A stretch of DNA of 64,000 nucleotides from an uncultured Lachnospiraceae bacterium (GTDB taxonomy: Bacteria > Bacillota > Clostridia > Lachnospirales > Lachnospiraceae). Where the stretch lies: the NCBI GenBank assembly GCA_910578825.1, contig CAJTSB010000005.1, positions 59,307-123,306 of the forward strand, read 5' to 3'. The first letter of the stretch is position 1. Each line of letters begins with the position of its first letter. Below are positions 1 through 10,150 of this stretch, in pieces. The translations under genes and the position numbers were made by a program. The notes under the pieces are model-generated. The model did no database searches and was not told the DNA's origin. It saw nothing but the letters and a program-made list of their open reading frames with translations.

Positions 1-2129
1 TCATTTCACTGGTGCTTTTGACAGAACGTTCTTTTCTGGGCGGGGTCAAAAAGGGTAGCCGCAAAGTATATAAGACAGCAAAAGAAGACGCTGTACGGCG
101 CAAAGGCGTGCGTGAAACCCGCAGAAAGGAACAGGCGTCCAGGAAACTTGAGCGTGAACAGGAACTGGAAAAACGCCGCATGGATCGAAAAGTGGAGGGG
201 GTTGCCCTGGACACGAAAATCTATCCGGCTTCTAAGAAACGCTCTGACAATATCAGTGAATTAAAATTACCTGTGGAAGAAGAATCCACACAAAAGAAAA
301 ACGGCAAAACCGATCTTCTCCTTAAGGAGGGAGAGCGTCGGCAGAATGTTTTTGCGGAACCGATTGTCGTAGAAAAATTACATAGAAAGCCAAAGGGCAG
401 CCGCGGTTCTGTGGAGGAAACGCCAGAGGAAATGCCTCCTGTGCAGAGTGTGCAGGAGATTCCTATTACGATGGCAGAGGAACCGGAACCATCTGTATTT
501 ATGCCGGAGGAACCGGAACCATCCGTATTCATGCCGGACGAGCCAAGGCAGACCCCGGACAAGGCAGAGGAATTATCTGCGGCAAAGGATACGGCAGGAA
601 ATGCGGATAGTGACAAAGAGCTATCAATACCGGAACAGATGAATGTCATAGACGGAGCAGATTATGTATTTCCACCGGTTTCCCTGTTGCAACCAGGCGA
701 TAACAAACAGGGAGATAACAAGCAGCATCTACAGGAGACAGCCATACAGCTTCAGCAGATTCTGAAAAATTTCGGGGTCAATGTGACCATCACGAATGTG
801 AGCTGTGGACCCAGCGTGACCCGCTACGAACTCCAGCCGGAAATGGGCGTGAAGGTCAGCAAGATTGTAAACCTTGCCGATGATATCAAACTCAATCTGG
901 CAGCGGCGGATATCCGTATTGAGGCCCCGATTCCAGGCAAAGCGGCAGTTGGAATTGAGGTACCAAACAAGAAAAATGTTATGGTACGGTTCCGGGAACT
1001 GATAGAATCAGCGGATTTTAAAGAACATAAATCCAATATCTGTTTTACAGCAGGTAAGGATATCGGCGGACAGGTGGTTGTGGCAGACATTGCGAAGATG
1101 CCGCATCTGTTGATTGCCGGTGCAACCGGATCCGGTAAATCCGTCTGTATCAATACTATTATCATGAGCATTTTGTACAAAGCGAATCCGGAAGACGTCA
1201 AGCTCATCCTGATAGATCCGAAAGTTGTGGAGCTTAGTGTTTATAACGGAATCCCCCATCTGTTCATTCCGGTTGTCACAGATCCCAAAAAGGCCGCAGG
1301 CGCATTACACTGGGCAGTTGCGGAAATGACCGACCGTTATCAGAAATTTGCAGAGTATCAGGTGCGTGACCTGAAAGGATATAATCAGAAAGTTGCGGCA
1401 GTCGCAGATGTGGAAGATGAGACGAAACCTCAGAAACTGCCGCAGATTGTCATTGTCGTGGACGAGCTTGCAGACCTTATGATGGTAGCTCCGGGAGATG
1501 TGGAAGACGCAATCTGCCGTCTGGCACAGCTTGCAAGAGCAGCCGGAATCCACCTGATTATCGCCACGCAGCGTCCGTCTGTGGATGTCATCACTGGACT
1601 GATTAAGGCGAACATGCCCTCAAGAATTGCTTTTTCCGTATCATCGGGTACGGATTCCAGAACGATTCTTGATATGGTTGGGGCGGAAAAATTGCTTGGA
1701 AACGGCGATATGCTCTTTTATCCGCAGGGTTATCAGAAACCGCTGCGGGTGCAGGGACCGTTTGTGTCCGATACGGAAGTGGAAGACGTTGTAGATTTCT
1801 TAAAGAAACAGAGCACAGTCGTATACAATACCGAAATTGAAGAAAAAATGAATACGGTTTCCATTTCCGGCGGTGTGGCGGGAGCGGCAGCCGGAGGCGG
1901 CAGCGAACGGGACGCCTATTTTGTCGAGGCCGGGAAATTTGTAATAGAGAAAGAAAAGGGTTCCATTGGTATGCTGCAGCGCATGTTTAAGATTGGATTC
2001 AATCGCGCGGCAAGAATCATGGACCAGTTGGAAGAGGCAGGGGTTGTCGGTCCTGAGGAAGGAACAAAACCGCGGAAGATTCTGATGTCCATCGCAGAGT
2101 TTGAGGAATATGTGGACGAGTATGTGTAA
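1..2129 (+). CDS. ftsK: DNA translocase FtsK/SpoIIIE (5' end outside window)
   Basis: Hexameric ATP-driven pump that moves chromosomal DNA through the division or sporulation septum. The reading frame is open from base 3 to the stop at 2127-2129, and the first residues look like the end of a membrane helix followed by a basic stretch, so the N-terminal membrane domain lies before the window. An in-frame GTG at 12 is unlikely to be the true start. Counting from that GTG, an acidic Pro/Glu-rich linker covers about residues 20-230. The Walker A motif GATGSGKS is at 370-377, Walker B is in the stretch [10 protein letters not shown], and the C-terminal winged-helix gamma domain (DNA-sequence reader) covers about 635-705. 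The linker carries two small tandem repeats. Family assignment is secure; FtsK versus SpoIIIE cannot be separated here. Confidence 0.96.
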   Translation, partial: ISLVLLTERSFLGGVKKGSRKVYKTAKEDAVRRKGVRETRRKEQASRKLEREQELEKRRMDRKVEGVALDTKIYPASKKRSDNISELKLPVEEESTQKKNGKTDLLLKEGERRQNVFAEPIVVEKLHRKPKGSRGSVEETPEEMPPVQSVQEIPITMAEEPEPSVFMPEEPEPSVFMPDEPRQTPDKAEELSAAKDTAGNADSDKELSIPEQMNVIDGADYVFPPVSLLQPGDNKQGDNKQHLQETAIQLQQILKNFGVNVTITNVSCGPSVTRYELQPEMGVKVSKIVNLADDIKLNLAAADIRIEAPIPGKAAVGIEVPNKKNVMVRFRELIESADFKEHKSNICFTAGKDIGGQVVVADIAKMPHLLIAGATGSGKSVCINTIIMSILYKANPEDVKLILIDPKVVELSVYNGIPHLFIPVVTDPKKAAGALHWAVAEMTDRYQKFAEYQVRDLKGYNQKVAAVADVEDETKPQKLPQIVIVVDELADLMMVAPGDVEDAICRLAQLARAAGIHLIIATQRPSVDVITGLIKANMPSRIAFSVSSGTDSRTILDMVGAEKLLGNGDMLFYPQGYQKPLRVQGPFVSDTEVEDVVDFLKKQSTVVYNTEIEEKMNTVSISGGVAGAAAGGGSERDAYFVEAGKFVIEKEKGSIGMLQRMFKIGFNRAARIMDQLEEAGVVGPEEGTKPRKILMSIAEFEEYVDEYV
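477..536 (+). repeat. 30-bp tandem duplication in ftsK linker
   Basis: Two adjacent 30-bp units, 477-506 and 507-536, differ at two third-codon positions. Each encodes a ten-residue unit of the type [11 protein letters not shown] second, 15-bp duplication (GDNKQ twice) lies at about 694-723. Both fall in the disordered linker between membrane and motor domains, where length changes are normally tolerated. Confidence 0.85.
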
Positions 2130-2140
2130 ATTATGGTAAA

Positions 2141-2202
2141 ATATGTCCTAAGGAGGGACCCAACGAAGTTGGAGAGATTAAAGTATATGTCCTAAGGAGG
2201 GA
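2141..2202 (+). promoter_or_regulatory. duplicated Shine-Dalgarno leader with hairpin before fhs
   Basis: An exact 18-bp sequence containing TAAGGAGGGA occurs twice, at 2141-2158 and 2185-2202. Only the second copy is correctly spaced from the fhs ATG at 2212. Between them is a small perfect hairpin, CCAAC-GAA-GTTGG (2160-2172). The first copy has no nearby start codon that opens a credible frame. I infer either a recent local duplication or a ribosome standby/regulatory leader. Confidence 0.6.
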
Positions 2203-2211
2203 GAACAACAT

Positions 2212-3882
2212 ATGAAAACAGATATCCAGATTGCACAGGAAACGGAAATGATTCCAATTCGTGACGTTGCGTCGCAATTGGGAATCACGGAAGATGATTT
2301 AGAATTATATGGCAAATATAAAGCAAAACTTTCGGATGAATTGATGGAGAAAGTCAAAGATAACAAAGACGGGAAACTGATCCTGGTAACGGCGATCAAT
2401 CCCACTCCGGCGGGAGAAGGAAAGACAACCACCAGCGTAGGGCTGGGAGAAGCATTTGGCAAAATGGGCAAAAAAGCAGTGCTTGCCCTGCGCGAGCCAT
2501 CTTTGGGGCCTTGTTTTGGCATCAAGGGCGGCGCCGCAGGCGGCGGTTATGCGCAGGTGGTTCCAATGGAAGACCTGAACCTGCATTTTACCGGGGATTT
2601 CCATGCAATTACTTCCGCAAATAATCTGCTTGCTGCATTACTGGATAATCATATTCAGCAGGGAAATGAACTTCAGATTGACCCGAGACAGGTGGTATGG
2701 AAACGCTGTCTGGATATGAATGACCGTGTGCTGCGCAACATTGTCGTGGGGCTTGGCAGTAAGATGGACGGTATGGTGCGCGAAGACCATTTTGTGATTA
2801 CGGTTGCCTCTGAGATTATGGCGGTTCTCTGCCTTGCAGATGATATGGCAGATTTAAAGAAACGTTTGGGCAGAATGATTGTAGGCTACAATTTTGACGG
2901 GAAACCGGTGACTGCCGATGATTTGAAAGCGACTGGCGCAATGGCGGCGCTTCTGAAAGACGCGTTAAAACCCAATCTCATCCAGACGCTGGAACATACG
3001 CCGGCAATTGTGCATGGCGGTCCGTTTGCAAATATTGCTCACGGTTGTAACAGTGTCCGCGCAACGAAGACCGCGCTCAAACTCGCCGATTACGTGGTTA
3101 CGGAGGCCGGATTTGGCGCAGACCTGGGCGCAGAGAAGTTTCTTGACATCAAGTGCCGCATGGCTGGTCTCAAACCGGATGCCATTGTGCTGGTTGCGAC
3201 CGTGCGCGCACTGAAATACAACGGAGGCGTACCAAAGGCGGAACTCTCCGCAGAGAATCTTAACGCCCTGAAAAAGGGAATTGTAAATCTTGAAAAACAT
3301 ATCGAAAATCTACAGAAGTATGGAGTTCCGGTTGTTGTCACCCTGAATTCATTTGTTACAGATACACAGGCAGAGACAGACTTTATTGAACAGTTCTGTA
3401 AGGAGCGCGGATGTGAATTTGCGTTGTCCGAAGTATGGGAGAAAGGCGGCGAAGGCGGAATTGCACTTGCAGAAAAAGTGCTTGAAACATTGGAGCAGAA
3501 AGAAAGTCATTTCCAGCCGCTTTATGAAGACAAACTGTCTTTAAAGGAGAAGATTGAGACAGTTGCAAAGGAAATTTATGGAGCAGACGGTGTCACATAC
3601 ACACCTGCGGCAGAGAAGGAACTGATGCGCATCGAGGAGCTTGGCATGGGGAATTTCCCGGTCTGTATGGCAAAGACCCAGTATTCCCTGTCAGATGATC
3701 AGACAAAGCTTGGACGCCCCAGTGGATTTACCGTCAATGTGCGGGAAGTTTATGTATCAGCGGGCGCCGGTTTCGTGGTGGCTGTTACCGGGGCAATTAT
3801 GACGATGCCGGGACTTGGCAAAACGCCGGCGGCTTACGGAATCGATGTAGATGACAATGGCGTGATTACCGGGCTGTTTTAA
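2212..3882 (+). CDS. fhs: formate--tetrahydrofolate ligase
   Basis: Joins formate to tetrahydrofolate with ATP, giving 10-formyl-THF, the entry step of the one-carbon methyl branch; cytosolic. At 556 residues it has the usual family length. The ATP-binding loop TPAGEGKTT is at residues 65-73, and the family-typical [18 protein letters not shown] follows at about residue 95. The start is the ATG at 2212, with TAAGGAGGG upstream. FolD follows directly, so together they convert formate to methylene-THF. In Clostridia, fhs serves purine and formyl-Met supply as well as acetogenesis. Nothing else of the acetyl-CoA pathway is visible in the window, so acetogenesis should not be inferred. Confidence 0.98.
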   Translation: MKTDIQIAQETEMIPIRDVASQLGITEDDLELYGKYKAKLSDELMEKVKDNKDGKLILVTAINPTPAGEGKTTTSVGLGEAFGKMGKKAVLALREPSLGPCFGIKGGAAGGGYAQVVPMEDLNLHFTGDFHAITSANNLLAALLDNHIQQGNELQIDPRQVVWKRCLDMNDRVLRNIVVGLGSKMDGMVREDHFVITVASEIMAVLCLADDMADLKKRLGRMIVGYNFDGKPVTADDLKATGAMAALLKDALKPNLIQTLEHTPAIVHGGPFANIAHGCNSVRATKTALKLADYVVTEAGFGADLGAEKFLDIKCRMAGLKPDAIVLVATVRALKYNGGVPKAELSAENLNALKKGIVNLEKHIENLQKYGVPVVVTLNSFVTDTQAETDFIEQFCKERGCEFALSEVWEKGGEGGIALAEKVLETLEQKESHFQPLYEDKLSLKEKIETVAKEIYGADGVTYTPAAEKELMRIEELGMGNFPVCMAKTQYSLSDDQTKLGRPSGFTVNVREVYVSAGAGFVVAVTGAIMTMPGLGKTPAAYGIDVDDNGVITGLF

Positions 3883-3946
3883 GAAAGCCATAGAATATAA
3901 AGCTAGAGAATTGTATCAGGATAGAAGTTGGAAAGGATGATATGTC

Positions 3947-4789
3947 ATGGCCAGGATTATAGATGGCAAAAAGATTTCACAGGAAATCAAAGATGAGTTA
4001 AAAGAGAAAGCTGCCTCCCTGCAGGCACAGGGCAAGACGGGGGCATTAGCCGTGATTCAGGTAGGCGAAGACCCTGCGTCCAGCGTGTATGTGCGCAATA
4101 AGAAAAATGCCTGTGCATACATCGGAATTGAATCTCTGGCGTATGAGCTGCCGGAGGAGACAACAGAAGAAGATTTGCTGAAACTGGTTGCAGAATTAAA
4201 TGAAAAGGAACAGGTAAAAGGGATTCTGGTTCAGCTCCCGTTGCCGGCTCATATCTGTGAAGATAAGGTGATTCGGTCAATCAGCCCTGAAAAAGATGTA
4301 GATGGTTTTCATCCGCAAAGCGTGGGTGCGATGACAATTGGCGAACCCGGATTTTTATCCTGTACGCCAGCTGGAATTATTCAGCTTCTGAAACGCTCAC
4401 ATGTTGAGATAGAAGGAAAACACTGCGTGGTAATTGGAAGAAGCAATATCGTTGGAAAACCGATGGCTCTTTTGATGCTCCGGGAAAATGCCACGGTGAC
4501 AATCGCGCATTCGCGTACAAAAAATCTTGCAGAATTATGCAAACAGGCGGATATCCTCATTGTCGCCATTGGAAAGCCCAGGTTTATCGGCGCCGAATAT
4601 ATTAAAGAAGGTGCGGTCGTCATTGATGTCGGAATACACCGCGATGAACATAACAAACTGTGCGGAGACGTCCGGTTCGAAGAGGCAGAGCCGATTGCAT
4701 CGGCAATCACGCCGGTGCCAGGAGGCGTAGGTCCGATGACGATTGCAATGTTAATGAGTAACTGTGTACAGAGTATAGAAGAGGGCTGA
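3947..4789 (+). CDS. folD: bifunctional methylenetetrahydrofolate dehydrogenase / methenyltetrahydrofolate cyclohydrolase
   Basis: Interconverts 10-formyl-THF, methenyl-THF and methylene-THF using NAD(P); cytosolic homodimer. The 280-residue length is normal. The catalytic Tyr-x3-Lys is seen in YVRNKKNA (Y48, K52). Further signatures are GILVQLPLP, KDVDGFHPQSVG, the Rossmann motif VIGRSNIVGKP and a C-terminal GGVGPMTIAML. The ATG at 3947 is preceded by GGAAAGGA. It lies 64 bp after fhs and 2 bp before the next gene, consistent with one transcript. FolD and Fhs act in sequence. Confidence 0.98.
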   Translation: MARIIDGKKISQEIKDELKEKAASLQAQGKTGALAVIQVGEDPASSVYVRNKKNACAYIGIESLAYELPEETTEEDLLKLVAELNEKEQVKGILVQLPLPAHICEDKVIRSISPEKDVDGFHPQSVGAMTIGEPGFLSCTPAGIIQLLKRSHVEIEGKHCVVIGRSNIVGKPMALLMLRENATVTIAHSRTKNLAELCKQADILIVAIGKPRFIGAEYIKEGAVVIDVGIHRDEHNKLCGDVRFEEAEPIASAITPVPGGVGPMTIAMLMSNCVQSIEEG

Positions 4790-4791
4790 AA

Positions 4792-6015
4792 ATGAAGTGT
4801 GCAAATTGTGGCGCAGAGTTGAAAGTGGGATGCATGTACTGCTCTGTTTGTGGTAAAGAAGCACAGATTGTATCGGATTACAATTTGCTGGAAGATGATT
4901 TCCTTCGAGACGTGTTAAAGGAACAGGAAGAGAAAGTCCGCAAAGAAGTTTCGGGACAGTCTGTCCATAACGAAAACACCGCGGGGAAAACATCGCAGGA
5001 AGATCACACGAAGATGTCGCAGGAGCAAAGCGTCAAAAAAAGTCCACAAAAGCGCAGAATTAAAAAACGTCTGATATTTGCAGTTCTGGCAATGGTTTTG
5101 CTGATCGTATTGAGTGTTTCGTCTGTCCTGATGATAAATTACAGCCGGGATAACTCCTATGATTACCAGATGGAGCGGGCGCAAAACTATCTTGAAGATA
5201 GAAATTACCGTGAAGCAGAGAATCGTGTCAAACGCGCGCTGGAACTGAACGAAGACAGCGTGGAGGCAAAGATACTCCTTGCGGATATCTATGTACTTCG
5301 GGGCGAGGAAGATAAGGCTGTAAAGATTCTTGAAGAAGTATGTAAAGAGCAGAACGATAATAAAGATGCATATCAGAAACTGATAGAGCTGTATGTAGCA
5401 CAAAAAGATTATCAGGCGCTGCAGACTCTCAGCGAACAGGCAGAGGATTCGGAAGTTTCTGAGTTATTTTCCGAATATTTTCCCAAAGCGCCGGAATTTG
5501 ACACGGAGGAAGGCATTTATACAGAAGAATTATCTGTGGGAATTTCCACAGAAGACGAATGCCGAATTTATTATACCCTGGATGGTACAGACCCCAGACA
5601 GGGCGCAGAATACCAGAATTCCATTCCCATAGTTGCAGGTGAAATGATACAAATCCGCGCAATAGCCAGAAACGATTATGGTTTATTTGGGGATGAAGTT
5701 CAGGGAGAGTTTCAGGTAGAACTTCAGAAACCGCAAAAACCAAGGGTTTCACCTAGCGGTGGCAGTTTCTATGACGCACAGAATATTGCAGTGACAGTGC
5801 CGGAGGGCTGTAAGGTTTACTATACCTGGGACGGAACTACGCCAGGTACGGGTTCTACACAATATACGCAGCCGATTACCATGCCGGAGGGGAATAATAT
5901 CCTCTCGTTGATTGCAGTAAATGAACACGGTATGAGTTCCGATGTGTTAAAATGTAATTATATCTATATGCCGGCTACTGCGAATACCCCGAACACAGAA
6001 ACAGAGCCGGAATAG
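4792..6015 (+). CDS. zinc-ribbon, TPR and chitobiase-C-terminal-like membrane protein
   Basis: Function unknown. Residues 1-21 form a zinc ribbon (Cys pairs at 3/6 and 17/20). A charged linker follows, then one membrane helix at about 94-116. About 125-235 are TPR-like helices. Two copies of a beta-sandwich resembling the chitobiase/beta-hexosaminidase C-terminal repeat (CHB_HEX_C) sit at about 245-310 and 325-395, marked by YYTLDGTDP and YYTWDGTTPGTG. The predicted topology puts the zinc ribbon inside and the TPR and beta domains outside the membrane, suggesting a sensor or envelope scaffold; this is inference. It starts 2 bp after folD and ends 24 bp before pheA, so it is probably co-transcribed with metabolic genes to which it has no obvious link. 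Confidence 0.85.
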   Translation: MKCANCGAELKVGCMYCSVCGKEAQIVSDYNLLEDDFLRDVLKEQEEKVRKEVSGQSVHNENTAGKTSQEDHTKMSQEQSVKKSPQKRRIKKRLIFAVLAMVLLIVLSVSSVLMINYSRDNSYDYQMERAQNYLEDRNYREAENRVKRALELNEDSVEAKILLADIYVLRGEEDKAVKILEEVCKEQNDNKDAYQKLIELYVAQKDYQALQTLSEQAEDSEVSELFSEYFPKAPEFDTEEGIYTEELSVGISTEDECRIYYTLDGTDPRQGAEYQNSIPIVAGEMIQIRAIARNDYGLFGDEVQGEFQVELQKPQKPRVSPSGGSFYDAQNIAVTVPEGCKVYYTWDGTTPGTGSTQYTQPITMPEGNNILSLIAVNEHGMSSDVLKCNYIYMPATANTPNTETEPE

Positions 6016-6039
6016 CATTCATACTGGAGGATACGTCCG

Positions 6040-7167
6040 ATGAAAGATTTAAAAAACATCCGTGATGAAATTGATGAGATAGACAGTCAGATTGTCAGCT
6101 TGTACGAGCAGCGTATGCAGCGCACGACAGAAGTCGCGGAATATAAGATTTCCGTAGGAAAACAAGTGTTGGACAAACAGCGGGAACAGGAGAAATTACA
6201 TGCTGTGACAGCGCAGGCTCTGGAAGAAAACCGTTTCGGCGTAGGAGAATTGTTTGAACAGATTATGGCGATGAGCAGAAAACGCCAGTACCAGCTCCTC
6301 AGGCTACATGGACAGAACGGGGAACCCGGATTTATGGCGGTTGACGCACTTCCCTTTCATACAGGGAAAGTTGTATATCAGGGAACGGAGGGCGCCTACA
6401 GCCAGCTTGCCATGAAGGCTTATTTCGGGGATGATATACAGGGATATCATGTAGAGACCTGGCGGGATGCCATGGAGGCAATACAAAAGGGCGAGGCGGA
6501 TTATGCCGTGCTCCCGATTGAGAATTCTTCTGCAGGGATTGTGGGAGAAAATTTTGATTTAATGTTGGAATATGATAATTATATTGTGGCGGAACAGACA
6601 ATTAAGATTGAACATGCTCTGTTGGGACTTCCGGATGCGGAAATTTCCGACATCCAAACCGTTTACTCCCATCCGCAGGCGTTGATGCAGAGTGTGGATT
6701 TTCTGAATGCACATGACGCCTGGGAACGTGTTCCGGTAAAAAATACCGCTGTTGCCGCCAGACAGGTATTGAAGGAACAGCGAAAAGAACAGGCTGCGAT
6801 TGCCAGCGAAGTGACGGCTGAAATCTATGGGCTTAAAATTCTCAGTCATAATATCAATTACAGCGATGAGAACCGCACGCGCTTTATCATCGTCGGTGGA
6901 GAGAAATTACGGCTCAGAGACGCAAATAAAGTCAGCATCTGCTTTGAGATATCTCATGAGAGCGGCTCTCTTTACCGTATGCTTTCCCACTTCATGTTCA
7001 ATAACCTGAATATGTTCAAGATAGAATCAAGGCCTATTAAGGATAAGAGTTTTGAATATCGTTTTTTTGTAGATCTGGAAGGGAATTTGGGCGACGGAGC
7101 CATGCAGAACGCTTTGAAAGGTCTTTCCGAGGAAGCCCTTTATGTTAAAATTCTTGGAAATTATTAA
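6040..7167 (+). CDS. pheA: bifunctional chorismate mutase / prephenate dehydratase
   Basis: Converts chorismate to prephenate and then to phenylpyruvate in phenylalanine synthesis. Residues 1-90 are an AroQ-type chorismate mutase (starting IRDEIDEIDSQIVSLYEQR). About 110-285 are prephenate dehydratase, with VVYQGTEGAYSQ, ENSSAGIVGEN and the catalytic-site motif NRTRF. About 295-375 are an ACT domain containing ESRP, part of the phenylalanine-binding site; the usual GALV motif appears only as a variant (SGSLYRML). The fusion is common in Clostridia. GGAGG precedes the ATG. No T-box or attenuator fits in the 24-bp upstream gap, so control is presumably allosteric or from upstream. Confidence 0.96.
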   Translation: MKDLKNIRDEIDEIDSQIVSLYEQRMQRTTEVAEYKISVGKQVLDKQREQEKLHAVTAQALEENRFGVGELFEQIMAMSRKRQYQLLRLHGQNGEPGFMAVDALPFHTGKVVYQGTEGAYSQLAMKAYFGDDIQGYHVETWRDAMEAIQKGEADYAVLPIENSSAGIVGENFDLMLEYDNYIVAEQTIKIEHALLGLPDAEISDIQTVYSHPQALMQSVDFLNAHDAWERVPVKNTAVAARQVLKEQRKEQAAIASEVTAEIYGLKILSHNINYSDENRTRFIIVGGEKLRLRDANKVSICFEISHESGSLYRMLSHFMFNNLNMFKIESRPIKDKSFEYRFFVDLEGNLGDGAMQNALKGLSEEALYVKILGNY

Positions 7168-7182
7168 AGTGAGGTTAGGAAA

Positions 7183-8475
7183 ATGGATAATGCCACAAAC
7201 ATGATATTATACCGCAATCTGAAACACGGTCAGATTTTTAAAAATATGACATGGATTATGGAGCATTATGACTCTGAGGATGTGAAACCGGAAGAAATGC
7301 GGGCTCTTTGTTATGAGAGTTTCCATGACCTGGTTGAATTATCCGCAGACCATGGATTTGAGGGAAACCTGTGGCACAATTACCTGACCTATCTGATGGT
7401 CAACAATGAGAATGCCTACAGCACTGCCTGTGAAATCAGAGGAAATGTCTCCGGCAGCATCAATGATCTGGCAAGACACGATTTTACTATTTTTAAGGAA
7501 CTGTTTGCATTTGATTTTGAAAAACTGGTGCGTGGCATTGAAATTCCGGAACTTGCCCTGTTGGAAAATTACCGGCGTTCGGACAACAGCGGAAACGTGT
7601 TTAATCACAGAATCCGTGACCGAATCTGTAACTTAAGCGTTCGCCTGGAGCAGTGTAAAACGGTTACGAAATTTCAATCAGAAGTCACTGATTTTTATCG
7701 GGAATTTGGTGTGGGAAAACTGGGGTTACATAAAGCATTCCGTATTGAACATGAAGGGCAGGGCGCAAGGATTGTTCCGATTAAGAATATTGCACATGTA
7801 CACCTTGACGATTTGGTAGGATATGAGCGTGCGAAACAGAAATTGATTGACAATACGCGGGCATTTGTGCAGGGGAGGCAGGCAAATAACTGCTTACTGT
7901 TCGGAGATGCCGGAACCGGCAAGTCTTCCAGTATCAAGGCAATCATCAACCAATATTATGACCAGGGGTTGCGGATGATTGAGGTGTATAAGCACCAGTT
8001 TCAGGATTTGAATTCTGTTATTTCCCAAATTAAGAATCGAAATTACAAATTTATCATATATATGGATGACCTTTCTTTTGAGGAGTTCGAAATTGAGTAT
8101 AAGTACCTGAAGGCAGTGATTGAGGGCGGTCTGGAAAAGAAGCCGGACAATGTATTGATTTATGCGACATCCAATCGCAGACACCTTGTCCGGGAAAAAT
8201 TCAGTGACAAACGGGAACTGGATGATGAGCTTCATACAAACGACACCGTTCAGGAAAAGTTATCACTTGTGGCAAGATTCGGGGTTACGATATATTTCGG
8301 TGCGCCGGACAAAAAGGAATATCATCATATTGTCAAAAACCTTGCTGCCGCCAATCAGATACAGATGGAGGAAGACGAACTGCTTTTAGAAGCAGACAGA
8401 TGGGAATTAAACCATGGAGGACGTTCGGGAAGAACGGCGCAGCAGTTCATCAATTATCTGTTGGGAAAAGAGTAG
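7183..8475 (+). CDS. DUF815 family AAA+ ATPase
   Basis: The C-terminal half is a DUF815 ATPase: Walker A GDAGTGKS at residues 241-248, a Walker-B-like segment FIIYMDDLSF, and an arginine-containing segment near IYATSNRRH. The N-terminal 200 residues are helical and not recognised. Members are widespread, have no settled role, and are generally described as predicted ATPases of the AAA+ superfamily. The gene starts 15 bp after pheA with GAGGTTAGGA ahead of the ATG, and precedes ppx. Location suggests housekeeping rather than a mobile or defence function. Family call secure, function unknown. Confidence 0.9.
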   Translation: MDNATNMILYRNLKHGQIFKNMTWIMEHYDSEDVKPEEMRALCYESFHDLVELSADHGFEGNLWHNYLTYLMVNNENAYSTACEIRGNVSGSINDLARHDFTIFKELFAFDFEKLVRGIEIPELALLENYRRSDNSGNVFNHRIRDRICNLSVRLEQCKTVTKFQSEVTDFYREFGVGKLGLHKAFRIEHEGQGARIVPIKNIAHVHLDDLVGYERAKQKLIDNTRAFVQGRQANNCLLFGDAGTGKSSSIKAIINQYYDQGLRMIEVYKHQFQDLNSVISQIKNRNYKFIIYMDDLSFEEFEIEYKYLKAVIEGGLEKKPDNVLIYATSNRRHLVREKFSDKRELDDELHTNDTVQEKLSLVARFGVTIYFGAPDKKEYHHIVKNLAAANQIQMEEDELLLEADRWELNHGGRSGRTAQQFINYLLGKE

Positions 8476-8485
8476 GTACGCAACC

Positions 8486-8535
8486 ATGATCTGCTGGAAA
8501 AGAACAGGCATGCAGCAATGATCTGCTGGAAAAGA
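8486..8535 (+). repeat. 18-bp direct repeat before ppx
   Basis: The sequence ATGATCTGCTGGAAAAGA occurs exactly twice, at 8486-8503 and 8518-8535, in the 80-bp gap between the ATPase gene and ppx. No hairpin or promoter is evident. It looks like a local duplication, similar in style to the one before fhs. Confidence 0.8.
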
Positions 8536-8555
8536 CTAAGCGGGAAGGAGATTCT

Positions 8556-10088
8556 ATGAAAATTACGACGTTTGCAGCAATTTATATCGGCTCTTATGAA
8601 GTGAGCATGAAGGTGTTTGAAATTCGTCCTGGCAAAAAAATCCGTCAGGTGGATTATATTCGCAGCCGTCTGGAACTGGGATTGGACGCTTATAGCAAAG
8701 GTGTGATTGGATACGAACTGGTGGAAGAACTCTGCCAGGTGCTGAAGGAATTCCATTCCATCATGGATGGCTATAAAGTAGATGTTTATAAGGCATATGC
8801 GGGCAATATGCTGCGGACAGTCAACAATGGGCTGTTTATTCTGGATCAGATTCGCATCCGCACCAAACTGGAAGTTACCGTTGTCAGCAATTCCGAGCTG
8901 CGTTACATGAGTTATGAATCTCTTGCCATTTTACCGGAATTTGAGAAGATGATTGGACAGGGAGCTGTCCTCGTGGACGTAGGCGGCGGCAGTATGCAGA
9001 TTACGCTGTTCCAGGAGGGAAGAGCTGTGACGACCCAGCATATTGAGCTGGGTATTATGCGCATCTGGGAAAAGCTCTCCAAAATCCGCAATATGGTATC
9101 TCACTATGAGACACAGATTCAGGAATTGATTGATAAGGAACTGGAAATTTTTAAACGGCTGTACCTGGAAGAGAAGGATATCAAATATGTTATTTTGATG
9201 GGCGATTATATCGGCGAGATGGTAATGGATTTCTCCAAAAAGCAGGAAGACGGCACGATTGAGGCAGAACGTTTTTTGAAAATTCTCAACAAATGGCATA
9301 AGAAGACGGCGAAAGAGATTGCAACGGAATTAAACCTCGTCAATGAGAATGATCCATTGATTCTTCCTTCCGTCGTATTATATAAACGTTTGACTGAGGA
9401 GATGAATGCGGAGAATATCTGGGTGCCAAATGTCAGTGTCGGAGATGGCATTGTCTGTGATTATGCGGACAAAAACCATATGATTCACTTCTTACATAAT
9501 TTTAATGAAGATATCCTTGCCGCATCCAAAAATCTTGCAGAACGCTATCAGAGTTATTCCGGCCATACAGAGTCCGTATTGTCTACGAGCACTGTGATTT
9601 TTGATGCGATGAAAAAAGTACATGGCATGGGAAAACGGGAACGCCTGTTGCTTCAGGTGGCGGCGATTCTCCATGACTGCGGACGTTATGTCAGTCTCAC
9701 AAGCCAGTTTGAGTGTTCCTACCAGATTATTATGGCCTCAGAGATTATCGGCATGAGCGATCTGGAACGTGAAATCGTGGCGAGCACGGTAAAATATAAT
9801 TCTCTGCCAAGGCCGCCATACAAAAGCCTCAGGGACAAGATGGATCAGGAGAGTTACGTGATCGTATCAAAACTTACAGCCATCCTTAAGATTGCAAACG
9901 CGATGGATCGCAGCCATAAGCAGAAATTTGAGACGATTCGCGCTGCCCTTAAGAAAAAGGAACTGATCATTACGATAGAGACGAAAGAGAATACTGTGCT
10001 GGAAAAAGGGCTTTTTTCTGCCTATGCGGAGTCCTTCGAAGAAATATTCAGCATAATACCAAAGGTTAAAGAGAAGAGAATATTATAA
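8556..10088 (+). CDS. ppx: Ppx/GppA family exopolyphosphatase with C-terminal HD domain
   Basis: Removes terminal phosphate from polyphosphate or from pppGpp; cytosolic. An actin-like ASKHA fold covers residues 1 to about 310, with phosphate-binding loop DVGGGSMQ near 140-147. A C-terminal HD domain follows (HTESVLS and LHDCGRY, H373/D374), as in long Ppx proteins. Length (510) is normal for the long form. AAGGAG lies just ahead of the ATG. Polyphosphate kinase follows 62 bp downstream, so synthesis and degradation are paired. Which substrate is preferred cannot be told from sequence. Confidence 0.93.
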   Translation: MKITTFAAIYIGSYEVSMKVFEIRPGKKIRQVDYIRSRLELGLDAYSKGVIGYELVEELCQVLKEFHSIMDGYKVDVYKAYAGNMLRTVNNGLFILDQIRIRTKLEVTVVSNSELRYMSYESLAILPEFEKMIGQGAVLVDVGGGSMQITLFQEGRAVTTQHIELGIMRIWEKLSKIRNMVSHYETQIQELIDKELEIFKRLYLEEKDIKYVILMGDYIGEMVMDFSKKQEDGTIEAERFLKILNKWHKKTAKEIATELNLVNENDPLILPSVVLYKRLTEEMNAENIWVPNVSVGDGIVCDYADKNHMIHFLHNFNEDILAASKNLAERYQSYSGHTESVLSTSTVIFDAMKKVHGMGKRERLLLQVAAILHDCGRYVSLTSQFECSYQIIMASEIIGMSDLEREIVASTVKYNSLPRPPYKSLRDKMDQESYVIVSKLTAILKIANAMDRSHKQKFETIRAALKKKELIITIETKENTVLEKGLFSAYAESFEEIFSIIPKVKEKRIL

Positions 10089-10150
10089 TAACTTCCAATC
10101 ATATTTGTCGAAAGCAGGAAAGAGAAAAAGAGTTCAGCAGGAGGTAGTAT

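Noticed and set aside
2130..2211. Tetrahydrofolate riboswitch ahead of fhs
   Set aside because: The gap is only 82 bp, dominated by a duplicated ribosome binding site and a small hairpin; no pseudoknotted aptamer pattern.
6016..6039. T-box or attenuator for pheA
   Set aside because: Only 24 bp separate it from the preceding gene.
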